DNA from: DASPKW01 sp038244055
GTDB lineage: Bacteria; Planctomycetota; Phycisphaerae; Tepidisphaerales; Tepidisphaeraceae
NCBI GenBank assembly: GCA_038244055.1
Contig: JBBRTW010000001.1
Span: 1-64,000 of the forward strand
Direction of reading: 5' to 3'
Length of the DNA stretch: 64,000 nt
How positions within the stretch are numbered: the first letter of the stretch is position 1; each line of letters starts with the position of its first letter. The translations under genes and the position numbers were made by a program. Under the pieces are notes generated by a model. It saw nothing but the letters and a program-made list of their open reading frames with translations. It did no database searches and was not told the DNA's origin. Positions 1 through 7,237 of this stretch are shown piece after piece.

Positions 1-1
1 C

Positions 2-307
2 GATTGCACCGGCAGCGCCAGCGGGCTGGAGATGGCGATGCAGTTGGTTCGGCCAAGGGGGACCATCGTTTTGAAGAGCACATTCGCTACGGGGAAACCT
101 TTGAACCTCGCGCCAATTGTGATTGATGAAATTAATATTGTGGGGAGTCGGTGTGGACCATTTAAGGATGCGATAAAGGCGCTGGCGGAGAAGAACGTCG
201 ATGTGACGAGCATGATTCATAAGCGGATGAAGATCGAGCAGGGGGTTGAGGCGATGGAAGTCGCGGGGAGGCCGGGGGTGTTGAAGGTGGTTCTAACAAT
301 GCAATAA
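2..307 (+). CDS. Zinc-type alcohol dehydrogenase family protein, C-terminal part (5' end outside window)
   Basis: The frame is open from base 2, so the gene begins upstream of the window; 101 residues are visible. They look like the end of the NAD(P)-binding half of a medium-chain dehydrogenase: a glycine/serine-rich turn, then MQLVRPRGTIVLKSTF (the strand after the Rossmann core), then INIVGSRCGPFKDAIKAL, where the I-x-G-S-R-C-G motif is typical of threonine/sorbitol/glucose dehydrogenase-like members. The catalytic zinc ligands would lie upstream and cannot be checked, so the substrate is unknown. The stop codon at 305-307 is followed after 5 bases by a heptamer array. Confidence 0.75.
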   Translation, partial: DCTGSASGLEMAMQLVRPRGTIVLKSTFATGKPLNLAPIVIDEINIVGSRCGPFKDAIKALAEKNVDVTSMIHKRMKIEQGVEAMEVAGRPGVLKVVLTMQ

Positions 308-312
308 GGCTG

Positions 313-347
313 TCAATTGTCCATGGTCAATTGTCAATTGTGAATGG
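313..347. repeat. Heptamer array, left arm of the four-helix-bundle cassette
   Basis: Five consecutive 7-bp units based on TCAATTG (variants TCCATGG and TGAATGG). Read on the other strand, 30 of 35 bases match the array at 757-791, unit by unit, so the two form 35-bp inverted ends around the gene at 384-770. The array starts five bases after the stop codon of the dehydrogenase. Confidence 0.9.
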
Positions 348-383
348 CGGTAGAGTATTGTTCTGCTGCGAAGGAGAACCGCC

Positions 384-770
384 ATGGGACGACCGCCATT
401 TGTTTCGCTCGAAGTGTATAAGTTGGCCGAGAGGCTCTCTGACACGATCTGGAAGCTTGTGCGGTCATGGGATTCCTTTGCTCTCGACACGGTGGGCAAG
501 CAATTGGTCAGGGCCGCGGATAGCGTGGGCGCAAATATCGCCGAGGGCACGGGACGAGGGTCGTTTCAGGACAATCGCAGGTTCGTGAGGATTGGCCGCG
601 GTTCGCTCTATGAAGTGATTCATTGGCTTCGCCGCGCCTATGTGCGGCAGCTCGTCACTTCGGAGCAGTCCAAGTCGATTCGACCGATGATCGACGAGCT
701 TTCTCCCCGGCTAAACGCCTATTTGAAGTCGATTGGACCTCGCGACGTACCCGATACAATGGACGATTGA
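384..770 (+). CDS. Four helix bundle protein (23S rRNA intervening-sequence protein / Avd-like family)
   Basis: A 128-residue protein with the family hallmarks: an opening F-x-x-L-x-V-Y-K-L-A, the central RAADSVGANIAEGTGRGS (RAa-S-xx-NIAEG-xgR consensus) and a later GSLYEV. Homologues are encoded in intervening sequences of 23S rRNA (S23 proteins) and as Avd in diversity-generating retroelements, where they form basic pentameric barrels that bind nucleic acid; no enzymatic activity is established. The start is fixed by AAGGAG at 371-376, seven bases upstream. The stop codon lies inside the right heptamer array (757-791), so the last residues are written by the repeat. The gene is therefore enclosed by 35-bp inverted arrays and looks like a self-contained cassette placed between the dehydrogenase and the QueC-like gene. 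Confidence 0.9.
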   Translation: MGRPPFVSLEVYKLAERLSDTIWKLVRSWDSFALDTVGKQLVRAADSVGANIAEGTGRGSFQDNRRFVRIGRGSLYEVIHWLRRAYVRQLVTSEQSKSIRPMIDELSPRLNAYLKSIGPRDVPDTMDD

Positions 771-791
771 CAATTGACAATGGACAATTGA
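757..791. repeat. Heptamer array, right arm of the four-helix-bundle cassette
   Basis: Five 7-bp units based on CAATTGA (with CAATGGA and CGATTGA). It contains the stop codon of the four-helix-bundle gene at 768-770 and ends three bases before the ATG of the next gene, so it occupies the place where a ribosome binding site for that gene would be expected. Confidence 0.9.
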
Positions 792-794
792 GAA

Positions 795-1457
795 ATGGCA
801 AAGGACCTCGCAATCATCCTCAACAGCGGCAGTATCAACAGTGCCGTCACCACCGCCTTGGCCGCGCAGCGCTATCGGCTGGTGATGCTTCATGCTGAAA
901 TCGGTCAGGGGGGCGCTACGCGGTTGCGCGCGGCTTACGATCAGCAGGTCGGGCATTTCAAGCCGTTTCGCGAGCATTCGTTGCCGATGCCATTTCTGGA
1001 GGCCGTCCGCGAGCCGCAGGTTTCCACGGCGCTGGCGAGCGATCCGCGGGCGCAGACGACTCAGCTTGGCCCGCAGATGCTCGATCAGTTGTCGCTGCTG
1101 GCGGCGGCGGTTCGCTATGCGTCGCATTACGGCGCGGCCGCGATTTATTACGGATTTCGCGTGGGTGGGACCGGGGATGAACTGGCCACGGCGACCGAGT
1201 TCGTGCAGATATGGAATGAGCTGATCCAGATTCCCTGCGGTATCAAGGACCTCGAACTGGTCACGCCGCTCCTGGAGCTCGAGACCTGGCAGGTGATCGA
1301 TGTCGGGTTCAATGTGAGCGCGCCCTTCGAGAAAACCTGGAGCTGCCTCGAAGACACGGGCGAACCCTGCTGGGCCTGCGCCGGCTGCCGGGCCCGGGAG
1401 AAGAGCTTCCAGATGGCCGGGAAGGTCGATGGGATGCGGGTGGTGAAGAAGGGGTGA
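795..1457 (+). CDS. QueC-like (7-cyano-7-deazaguanine synthase family) protein with altered PP-loop
   Basis: QueC converts 7-carboxy-7-deazaguanine to preQ0 in queuosine/deazaguanine synthesis, using ATP and ammonia. This 220-residue protein has the family C-terminus with four zinc-binding cysteines in C-x8-C-x2-C-x2-C spacing (around residues 190-204, ending GEPCWACAGCR). The N-terminal PP-loop, normally SGG-x-DS, reads NSGSINSAV (residues 10-18), so the second glycine and the aspartate are replaced. Either this is a diverged paralogue with another role or catalysis tolerates the change. The ATG directly follows a heptamer array and has no Shine-Dalgarno sequence, which may reflect insertion of the upstream cassette. 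Confidence 0.75.
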   Translation: MAKDLAIILNSGSINSAVTTALAAQRYRLVMLHAEIGQGGATRLRAAYDQQVGHFKPFREHSLPMPFLEAVREPQVSTALASDPRAQTTQLGPQMLDQLSLLAAAVRYASHYGAAAIYYGFRVGGTGDELATATEFVQIWNELIQIPCGIKDLELVTPLLELETWQVIDVGFNVSAPFEKTWSCLEDTGEPCWACAGCRAREKSFQMAGKVDGMRVVKKG

Positions 1458-1510
1458 ACGTCGATGGGCACGACGGGTCACCGAGACAATCAGACAATGA
1501 GGGGAAAATG

Positions 1511-1545
1511 GAAGTTAGAAGTTAGAAGTTAGAAGCGGGAAGGAA
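1511..1545. repeat. Heptamer array (GAAGTTA word)
   Basis: Five 7-bp units, three of them identical GAAGTTA, then GAAGCGG and GAAGGAA. The array lies between the QueC-like gene and the PP2C gene. No inverted partner is seen nearby. Confidence 0.85.
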
Positions 1546-1745
1546 GAGGGTGCCAGCGATGATGGCTACGGGGGGGAGAGATTGAGTTGAGCGCGTTGGC
1601 TGCCAACGGCATTTGGGGAGTGGAAGTAGGGGCGAAGCACCTTGGCGCACGGTTTTGGGCAAGCTGTCGGCACTATTGCTCAACCGCTATCCCTACCCCA
1701 ACTGGCATCTCCCACCCCTTCCCCGTATCCTTGGCAATCTCAGCC

Positions 1746-3014
1746 ATGCCCACACGCTCCGCCATCTCCGCAGAGAAGATGCGCGAGATCCTTGAGGTCT
1801 CGCGCCTGCTGGCGGTCACACCGGACCTGGACAATCTGCTCAAGGAGATCGCGCGGGCCGGGTCGGCGCTGATGGGGGCGGAGCGGGCCAGCATTTTCCT
1901 GCACGATTCGGCCACCAATCATCTGTGGACCAAGGTCGCCCTGGGGGCCAGCCAGATTCGCGTGCCGGCCACGGCGGGGATCGTCGGCAGTGTCTTCATG
2001 AGCAAGGAGCTTCTCAACATCCCCGATGCCTATGCGGATGAGCGCTTCAACCGGGATGTGGACAAGCGCACGGGCTTCATCACCCGCAATCTCCTGACCG
2101 CGCCCATGTTCGACATGAAAGGGCGGGCCATCGGGGTGATCCAGGCGGTCAACAAGATCGGCGGGATTTTCACACCCGAGGATGAGGAGTCGATCCAGCT
2201 CCTGGCGGCCCAGGGGGGCGTGGCCATCCAGCGCTATCATTTACAGGTGGATGCAATCCAGGTCGTCGAGCTGCGGCGGGAGATGGATCTGGCCAAGGGC
2301 GTGCAGGAATCGCTCTGGCCTAAGAGCCCGCCCAAGCTGCGCTGCCTCGATGCGGTGGGGTGGTCGCGTCCGGCCTCGGTGACCGGGGGCGATACCTACG
2401 ATCTGTGGGAGAATTCCGATGGGCACCTGGGCGTGTTCCTCGGCGATGCGGCCGGGCATGGGCTGGCGCCGGCCCTGGAAGTGCTGCAGGCGCGCACGCT
2501 GGCGCGGGCCTTATCCGATATCAACTGCGACCCGCGCTGGATCCTCACGCAGGTGAACACCCGCCTGGCGCGGGACCTCAAGATGGGGCATTTCGTGACG
2601 GTGTTTCTGGGGTGTTTGGCGATCGATGGCAAACTGATTTGGTCTTCGGCCGGGCACGGCCCCGTGCTCTATCGCTCCGCCCCCGATCAGCCGGTCAAGG
2701 TGCTCGATCCGCCCGCGCCGCCGATCGGCATCGAGGATGTGTTCGCCGCCGACCAGACCGTGCCGGTGGATATCCTCGATGGGGGAATGCTGATCGTGAT
2801 GTCGGATGGAATCTTCGAGGCGATGGGGCCAACGGGGGACATGTTCGGCGTCGAGCGGGTGGTGCAGATTCTCGACTCCAACCTGCACGAGCGCCCGGCC
2901 ACGCTGCTCAATCTTTTCAAGGATGCGATGATCACCTGGCAGGGGAAGGAAGAGCCCAACGATGATCAGACCATCGTCATCGTGCAGCGGCGCGATGGGG
3001 TGAATGTGGTGTGA
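1746..3014 (+). CDS. GAF domain PP2C-type serine phosphatase (SpoIIE/RsbU family)
   Basis: A cytosolic signalling phosphatase of 422 residues. Residues about 15-165 form a GAF sensor domain (start MPTRSAISAEKMREILEVSR, later SIFLHDS and GVIQAVNK). Residues about 180-420 form a PP2C/SpoIIE domain with the metal-binding motifs GGDTYD, FLGDAAGHG and VMSDGIFEA, and the late NDDQTIVIV. Relatives dephosphorylate anti-sigma-factor antagonists in partner-switching pathways. The open frame extends upstream to 1587, but that part is proline-rich and unlike GAF proteins, so the ATG at 1746 was preferred; there is no clear ribosome binding site. A second PP2C phosphatase lies at 44689, and no anti-sigma kinase or antagonist gene is adjacent. 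Confidence 0.88.
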   Translation: MPTRSAISAEKMREILEVSRLLAVTPDLDNLLKEIARAGSALMGAERASIFLHDSATNHLWTKVALGASQIRVPATAGIVGSVFMSKELLNIPDAYADERFNRDVDKRTGFITRNLLTAPMFDMKGRAIGVIQAVNKIGGIFTPEDEESIQLLAAQGGVAIQRYHLQVDAIQVVELRREMDLAKGVQESLWPKSPPKLRCLDAVGWSRPASVTGGDTYDLWENSDGHLGVFLGDAAGHGLAPALEVLQARTLARALSDINCDPRWILTQVNTRLARDLKMGHFVTVFLGCLAIDGKLIWSSAGHGPVLYRSAPDQPVKVLDPPAPPIGIEDVFAADQTVPVDILDGGMLIVMSDGIFEAMGPTGDMFGVERVVQILDSNLHERPATLLNLFKDAMITWQGKEEPNDDQTIVIVQRRDGVNVV

Positions 3015-3031
3015 GTCGTCGGGGGAGAGAG

Positions 3032-3052
3032 AAAACTAAAAACTAAAAACTT
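3032..3052. repeat. Heptamer array (AAAACTA word)
   Basis: Three 7-bp units, AAAACTA twice and AAAACTT, in the gap after the PP2C gene. The same word recurs at about 32064-32077. Confidence 0.7.
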
Positions 3053-3128
3053 AAAGCTTCGTGAAGTTTACGCGATCGGTGAGGCTCGGGATCACCGCAA
3101 GTGCAATGTTCGAACGGCGACAACTGGA

Positions 3129-3914
3129 ATGAAAAGACCTTTCGTGGAATCCGACACGTCTACCCCAGTGGCCGCGAATCATCGCGAAAACATTGCCGCG
3201 CCGGCCGCGCTCCTCCGCGCCCAGAACGTCCACCGGGTTCTCGGCTCGGGCGACACGGCCACGCACATTCTCAAGGGCGTCAACTTCTCCATCGCCCGCG
3301 ATGAATACGTCTCCATCGTCGGCGCTAGCGGCTCGGGCAAATCCACATTGCTCTACCTGCTAGGCGGCCTGGATCGTCCCTCGCGCTCGGATTCCTCCGG
3401 CGTCTTCTTCGATCCGCCCAGCCGGGTCTTTATCGATGGCTTTGATACGACACTCTTGAACGATGTCGAACTCGCCTCGGTCCGCAATGCCAAAGTGGGT
3501 TTCGTGTTTCAGTTCCACTACCTGCTCAAGGAATTCACCGCGGCCGAGAATGTCGCGCTTCCGATGTTCAAGCTCGGCCGGCTCTCCAAATCCGCCGCAC
3601 TCGACCGCGCGGCCGAACTGCTCACGCACTTTGGCCTGGCCGACAAAATCAAGCGCCGCGCCAATCGCCTCTCCGGCGGGGAGCAACAGCGCGTTGCGAT
3701 CGCCCGCGCTCTCGCCAATGAGCCGGCCGTCCTCCTGGCGGATGAGCCCACCGGCAACCTCGATAAGAAGAACAGCGAACTCGTGGCCGACCTCTTCGCC
3801 CAACTCGCCTCGACTGGCCAGACCATCGTCATGGTCACCCACGACCAGTCCCTCGCCCAGAAAGCCCGCCGCAAAGTCACGATGGAAGACGGGCTTGTAA
3901 TCTCCGACGTTTGA
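3129..3914 (+). CDS. ABC transporter ATP-binding protein (LolD/MacB type)
   Basis: A 261-residue ATPase with all ABC motifs: Walker [11 protein letters not shown]-loop in [10 protein letters not shown], signature [15 protein letters not shown], Walker [11 protein letters not shown]-loop NLDKKN and H-loop VMVTHD. The F-Q-F-H-x-L-L-x-E-F-T-A sequence and overall length place it in the LolD/MacB/FtsE-like group, which powers lipoprotein release or tripartite efflux. No permease gene is adjacent, so it must partner with proteins encoded elsewhere. The first 35 residues are not conserved family sequence, so a start further in is possible. The loop after Walker A is about 15 residues longer than usual ([15 protein letters not shown]). 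Confidence 0.88.
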   Translation: MKRPFVESDTSTPVAANHRENIAAPAALLRAQNVHRVLGSGDTATHILKGVNFSIARDEYVSIVGASGSGKSTLLYLLGGLDRPSRSDSSGVFFDPPSRVFIDGFDTTLLNDVELASVRNAKVGFVFQFHYLLKEFTAAENVALPMFKLGRLSKSAALDRAAELLTHFGLADKIKRRANRLSGGEQQRVAIARALANEPAVLLADEPTGNLDKKNSELVADLFAQLASTGQTIVMVTHDQSLAQKARRKVTMEDGLVISDV

Positions 3915-3959
3915 GCGGTGAACAACGACCGTCCAAGCTCGTCCAACGCGGGCATTCAA

Positions 3960-4022
3960 CAATTGACGATTGACATTGGACCATTGACCACCCGCCAATC
4001 CACAATCGCCAATCCGCAATCC
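3960..4022. repeat. Two heptamer arrays side by side (CAATTGA and CAATCC words)
   Basis: Four units of the CAATTGA type (3960-3987) are followed after seven bases by four units of the GCAATCC type (3995-4022). Both words recur in other places (CAATTGA at 757 and 43757; CAATCC at 28686 and 46618). Confidence 0.85.
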
Positions 4023-4090
4023 ACATTGTTTGAGATATCCACCCCCCCCGATTAACATGGTTTCCCCCGTGGTACAGGCTGCTGAAACTA

Positions 4091-4137
4091 CAGGCCTTCG
4101 ACTCCCCGGCCGATAAGTGCCGAGAGGGGCCTGTTTT
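4091..4137 (+). terminator. Probable intrinsic terminator
   Basis: CAGGCC at 4091-4096 pairs with GGCCTG at 4128-4133 and is followed by TTTT. The 31-base loop can fold further. It would end transcription of the ABC ATPase gene or act as a leader structure for the glycosyltransferase. Confidence 0.5.
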
Positions 4138-4211
4138 CATTCCCCGCAGTGGTTCCTTTAACCGCTTGCGGATGGCGTATTTACGAGCGGCCGATATCGC
4201 GGAGTACCTTG

Positions 4212-5057
4212 ATGATTGCCATGACCGAACCCAGCAGCGCTGAATTCAATCCCAATAAACCCCTCGAAGATACAGGCGAACTCCGCTCCCTGAAGGTTGA
4301 GCAGGCCTTCGCCGATGGGCCCCTGCGCCCCAAGATCCAGCGGATGACCAAGGTCTCCATCGTCATCCCCGTTTACAATGAGGAGGCGACGGTGCAGATG
4401 CTCGTCGGGCTGGTCGTCAGAGGGCCGCTCCCCTCAGGTGTCGCCCGTGAGATCATCTGCGTCAATGATTGCTCGCGCGATAAGACGGCCGAGAAACTCG
4501 ATCAACTGCCGAAACTTTTCCCCGAAACCGAGTTCAAGATCGTCCATAAGCCCGTGAATCAGGGCAAAGGCGCGGCCCTCCGCGATGGCTTCAAGCTGGC
4601 CACCGGCGATACCGTTCTCATCCAGGATGCCGATCTCGAATACGATCCGCAGGATTATCTCAAGCTCCTCCAGCCCATCTACGACGACAAGGCGGATGTA
4701 GTCTTCGGATCCCGCTTTATCGGCGAGCCGCACCGGGTTTTGTATTATTGGCACACGGTTGGAAACAAGTTCCTGACGTGGATGTCCAACATGTTCACCA
4801 ACCTGAACCTGACCGATATGGAAGTCTGCTACAAGGTCTTCCGCAAATCGGTATTGGACCAGATCAACGTCAAGTGCAATCGGTTCGGATTCGAGCCGGA
4901 AATCACCGCTAAAGTCGCCAAGATGCGGCCGCGCCTGCGAATATACGAGGTCGGGGTGGCGTATTACGGGCGAAGCTACGAGGAAGGTAAGAAGATCACC
5001 TGGAAGGACGGGATTAAAGCCATCCTCGCAATCATCCGATTCCGATTTAGCAATTGA
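4212..5057 (+). CDS. Family 2 glycosyltransferase (dolichol-phosphate mannosyltransferase-like)
   Basis: Transfers sugar from a nucleotide donor, probably to a polyprenyl phosphate, at the cytoplasmic face of the membrane. The GT-A fold begins near residue 45 with KVSIVIPVYNEEATV; the nucleotide-binding CVNDCSRDKT and the metal-binding D-x-D site IQDADLEYDP follow, and the acceptor-side motif ITAKVAK with VAYYGRSYEEGKK is typical of the DPM1/GtrB-like group. No transmembrane segments are seen. Of the possible starts the ATG at 4212 (MIAMTEPSS) is preferred; the ATG three codons later is equally possible. The next gene encodes UDP-xylose synthase, so the pair probably makes cell-surface glycan. 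Confidence 0.85.
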   Translation: MIAMTEPSSAEFNPNKPLEDTGELRSLKVEQAFADGPLRPKIQRMTKVSIVIPVYNEEATVQMLVGLVVRGPLPSGVAREIICVNDCSRDKTAEKLDQLPKLFPETEFKIVHKPVNQGKGAALRDGFKLATGDTVLIQDADLEYDPQDYLKLLQPIYDDKADVVFGSRFIGEPHRVLYYWHTVGNKFLTWMSNMFTNLNLTDMEVCYKVFRKSVLDQINVKCNRFGFEPEITAKVAKMRPRLRIYEVGVAYYGRSYEEGKKITWKDGIKAILAIIRFRFSN

Positions 5058-5087
5058 CGGCAAGACACGTCTGCGAAGAGACTGGTG

Positions 5088-5120
5088 ATGTCCGGGGTCC
5101 CCTAACTCATGGCGGCCCCG
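5088..5120 (+). terminator. GC-rich hairpin between glycosyltransferase and decarboxylase genes
   Basis: CCGGGG and CCCCGG bound an imperfect stem. A run of seven T lies about 25 bases further on rather than directly after the stem, so its role as terminator is uncertain. Confidence 0.35.
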
Positions 5121-5169
5121 GGTGTCCTAACGGGCGCGGTTGACCGTTTTTTTATTGGGCTGGTTGTTT

Positions 5170-6117
5170 ATGCGTATTCTCATCTCCGGCGGCGCCGGGT
5201 TCCTCGCTTCGCATCTGACCGACCTCCTGCTTACGCAGGGCCATGAAGTCGTCGGCCTCGACAACTTCATCACCGGCAAGGAGGACAACATCCTCCACCT
5301 CAGCGGCAACCCGAAATATAAATTCATCCGCCAGGATGTCATCGAAACCGCCCATGTGGATGGCCCGATCGATCGCATCTATCACATGGCCTCCCCCGCC
5401 TCACCCATCGGATACGTCAAACATCAAGTCGCCACGATGAAGGTGAATAGCCAGGGGACCTGGAACCTGCTGGAAATGGCGCTCTCCAAAGGCGCGCGAT
5501 TCCTGATGGCCTCGACCAGCGAATGCTACGGGGATCCGCACGTCAATCCGCAGCGCGAAGACTACTGGGGCAACGTCAATCCGATCGGCCTGCGCAGCAT
5601 GTACGATGAAGCCAAGCGCTTCAGCGAGGCCTGTACGATGGCCTACCACCGCGAGCGCGGCGCTGATACGCGGATCATCCGCATCTTCAACACCTACGGC
5701 CCGCGCATGGACCCGCACGATGGCCGGGTGGTGATTTCGTTCATCCGCCAGGCGCTCAACGATGAACCGATGACCGTTTTCGGCGAAGGCCGGCAAACGC
5801 GCAGCCTGTGCTACGTCAGCGATCTGGTGCGCGGAATCAACTTGACGATGGAAGGGGATTTCATCGAGCCGATCAATCTGGGCAATCCTGAAGAGTTGAC
5901 GGTGCTGGATATCGCCCGCGAAGTCCGCGAGCTCATCCCCGGCAGCAAGAGCCAGATCGTCCACCTCCCCATGCCGCCGGATGACCCCAAGGTGCGCTGC
6001 CCCGACATCACGCGGGCGCGGCAGGTGCTGGGATGGTATCCAACAGTCTCCCGCAAGGTAGGCCTGGCGAGGATGATCGATTTCTATCGCGATCGGTTGA
6101 TGAAGAAGACCGCTTAA
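5170..6117 (+). CDS. UDP-glucuronate decarboxylase (UDP-xylose synthase), extended SDR family
   Basis: Converts UDP-glucuronate to UDP-xylose with NAD+ as tightly bound cofactor. The 315-residue protein starts with the Rossmann motif GGAGFLASH, carries YHMASPASP, the catalytic STSECYGDP and the Y-x3-K pair in SMYDEAKR, then RIFNTYGPRMDPHDGRVV, all as in UXS1-type enzymes. The start at 5170 (MRILISGGAGF) is chosen because the ten residues upstream are hydrophobic filler outside the conserved fold. It follows a glycosyltransferase and is closed by a strong terminator, so the two likely serve extracellular or lipopolysaccharide sugar synthesis. Confidence 0.9.
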   Translation: MRILISGGAGFLASHLTDLLLTQGHEVVGLDNFITGKEDNILHLSGNPKYKFIRQDVIETAHVDGPIDRIYHMASPASPIGYVKHQVATMKVNSQGTWNLLEMALSKGARFLMASTSECYGDPHVNPQREDYWGNVNPIGLRSMYDEAKRFSEACTMAYHRERGADTRIIRIFNTYGPRMDPHDGRVVISFIRQALNDEPMTVFGEGRQTRSLCYVSDLVRGINLTMEGDFIEPINLGNPEELTVLDIAREVRELIPGSKSQIVHLPMPPDDPKVRCPDITRARQVLGWYPTVSRKVGLARMIDFYRDRLMKKTA

Positions 6118-6119
6118 AG

Positions 6120-6147
6120 GGTTCAGGGTTCAGAGGTCAGGGTTCAG
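6120..6147. repeat. Heptamer array (GGTTCAG word)
   Basis: Four 7-bp units, three of them GGTTCAG and one AGGTCAG, starting two bases after the stop codon of the decarboxylase gene and before its terminator. Confidence 0.85.
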
Positions 6148-6159
6148 GAATAGAAAGTG

Positions 6160-6200
6160 ACCGGTGCGGTGTCATCGAGATACCGCACCGGTTCTGTTTT
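6160..6200 (+). terminator. Intrinsic terminator of the UDP-xylose synthase gene
   Basis: A perfect 11-bp stem (ACCGGTGCGGT / ACCGCACCGGT) with an 11-base loop, followed by TCTGTTTT. Confidence 0.85.
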
Positions 6201-6229
6201 GGGGTGTGTGTTTTCATTTCCCGTGAAAG

Positions 6230-6279
6230 TTGGATTTTGGGCTTTTATATACGCTATAGTTTCAGTACCTTTTGAAACT
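6230..6279 (+). promoter_or_regulatory. Promoter and GbsR-type operator
   Basis: A possible -35 TTGGAT (6230-6235) and -10 TATAGT (6255-6260) are 19 bases apart. A perfect inverted repeat, AGTTTCA at 6258-6264 and TGAAACT at 6273-6279, overlaps the -10 box and sits directly before the Shine-Dalgarno AAGGAG (6281-6286). The position suggests autoregulation by the downstream regulator. Confidence 0.6.
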
Positions 6280-6291
6280 TAAGGAGCCTAT

Positions 6292-6915
6292 ATGAATGCC
6301 ACGAACCCCGTCCTGACCGATCTTGCCGATGAAGCCGAAGTTGCCGTTCCCGCCGTGAAAGCGAAACCGATGACCGCCGTCGAGCAGCGTCTGCGCGAGG
6401 TGCAGGATACGTTCATCCGCCGCTGGGGGGAGATGGGGCAGACCTGGGGGATCAACCGCACGATGGCCGAGATTCACGCGCTGCTCTTCATCGTCGGTAT
6501 GCCTCTTTGCACCGATGATGTGATGGAGCGCCTGCACATTTCCCGCGGGAATTCCTCGATGAACCTTAGGGCATTGTGCGACTGGGGGATCATCAAGCGC
6601 CTGCACAAGCGCGGCGAGCGCAGGGAGTTTTTTGAATCGCTGACCGATGTCTGGGAGATGTTCTCGATCATCGCGGCCGAGCGCAAACGCCGCGAGATGG
6701 ACCCGGTGCTGGAGACGATCAAGCAGTGCCAGGAAATGCTCGGCGAACAGGCCCTGGGCAAAGCCGCCAAACTCGACCCCGTCCAAATCACCCGCCAGCG
6801 CCTGGCCGGGATGGAAGACTTCATGAAGGTCACCAACAAAGTCTTCCAGCAATTCGTCGGCAACGCCAAGAGCGGGCTGACGCGGGTGGTGAAGGTGCTG
6901 CTGAAGGCGTTTTGA
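6292..6915 (+). CDS. GbsR/MarR-family transcriptional regulator
   Basis: A 207-residue winged-helix protein of the GbsR group, whose members repress osmoprotectant uptake and synthesis genes and sense small ligands. Visible are a variable N-terminal extension of about 30 residues, the conserved RRWGEMGQTWGINRTMAEIH, the recognition region MERLHISRGNSSMNLRAL, and the wing KRLHKRGERREFFE. The C-terminal helical part (residues 125-207) fits the dimerisation region. AAGGAG six bases upstream fixes the start. A perfect inverted repeat over the -10 region points to self-repression. No transporter or betaine gene is adjacent, so the regulated pathway is not revealed here. Confidence 0.85.
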   Translation: MNATNPVLTDLADEAEVAVPAVKAKPMTAVEQRLREVQDTFIRRWGEMGQTWGINRTMAEIHALLFIVGMPLCTDDVMERLHISRGNSSMNLRALCDWGIIKRLHKRGERREFFESLTDVWEMFSIIAAERKRREMDPVLETIKQCQEMLGEQALGKAAKLDPVQITRQRLAGMEDFMKVTNKVFQQFVGNAKSGLTRVVKVLLKAF

Positions 6916-7153
6916 GGCAGAAGATAGAAGCGAGGAGCGAGGAGCGAGAAGCGAGAAGAAATTCACAGGGGTCGGAAGGGTCGGAAGCCTGTTACCAGCG
7001 ATCTTCCCAGTGGAATCGGCTGATTCAGGCTCGCGACCCTTTCTCGTCAGTGAACTGCCGATCGCTCCTCGCTTCCCGCTTCTCGCTCCTCGCTTCTCGC
7101 TTCTCGCTTCTAACTTCTCGCTTCTAACTTCCAACTTCTAACTTCTCCCTTCT
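6914..7153. repeat. Paired inverted heptamer arrays (AAGCGAG / CGCTTCT words) with a 107-bp centre
   Basis: Six units of the AAGCGAG type (6914-6955) and thirteen units of the complementary CGCTTCT type (7063-7153, with AACTTCT variants near the end) flank about 107 bp of unique sequence. The left array overlaps the stop codon of the GbsR-like gene. The gap 6916-7237 holds nothing else recognisable. Confidence 0.9.
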
Positions 7154-7237
7154 GCCCTTTTCTATTCCATCCTGAACGGACTTGGCGCATAATTCCCATG
7201 GGTGACATACGATTTGGGGTCAGCGAGGAGCCTCTTC

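Noticed and set aside
4083..4116. GCCGATAA at 4109-4116 as a sigma-28 promoter
   Set aside because: No TAAA at 15 bases upstream; the bases lie in the loop of a terminator-like hairpin.
6914..7153. Heptamer arrays considered as a CRISPR array
   Set aside because: Units are 7 bp without spacers, and no cas gene is present.
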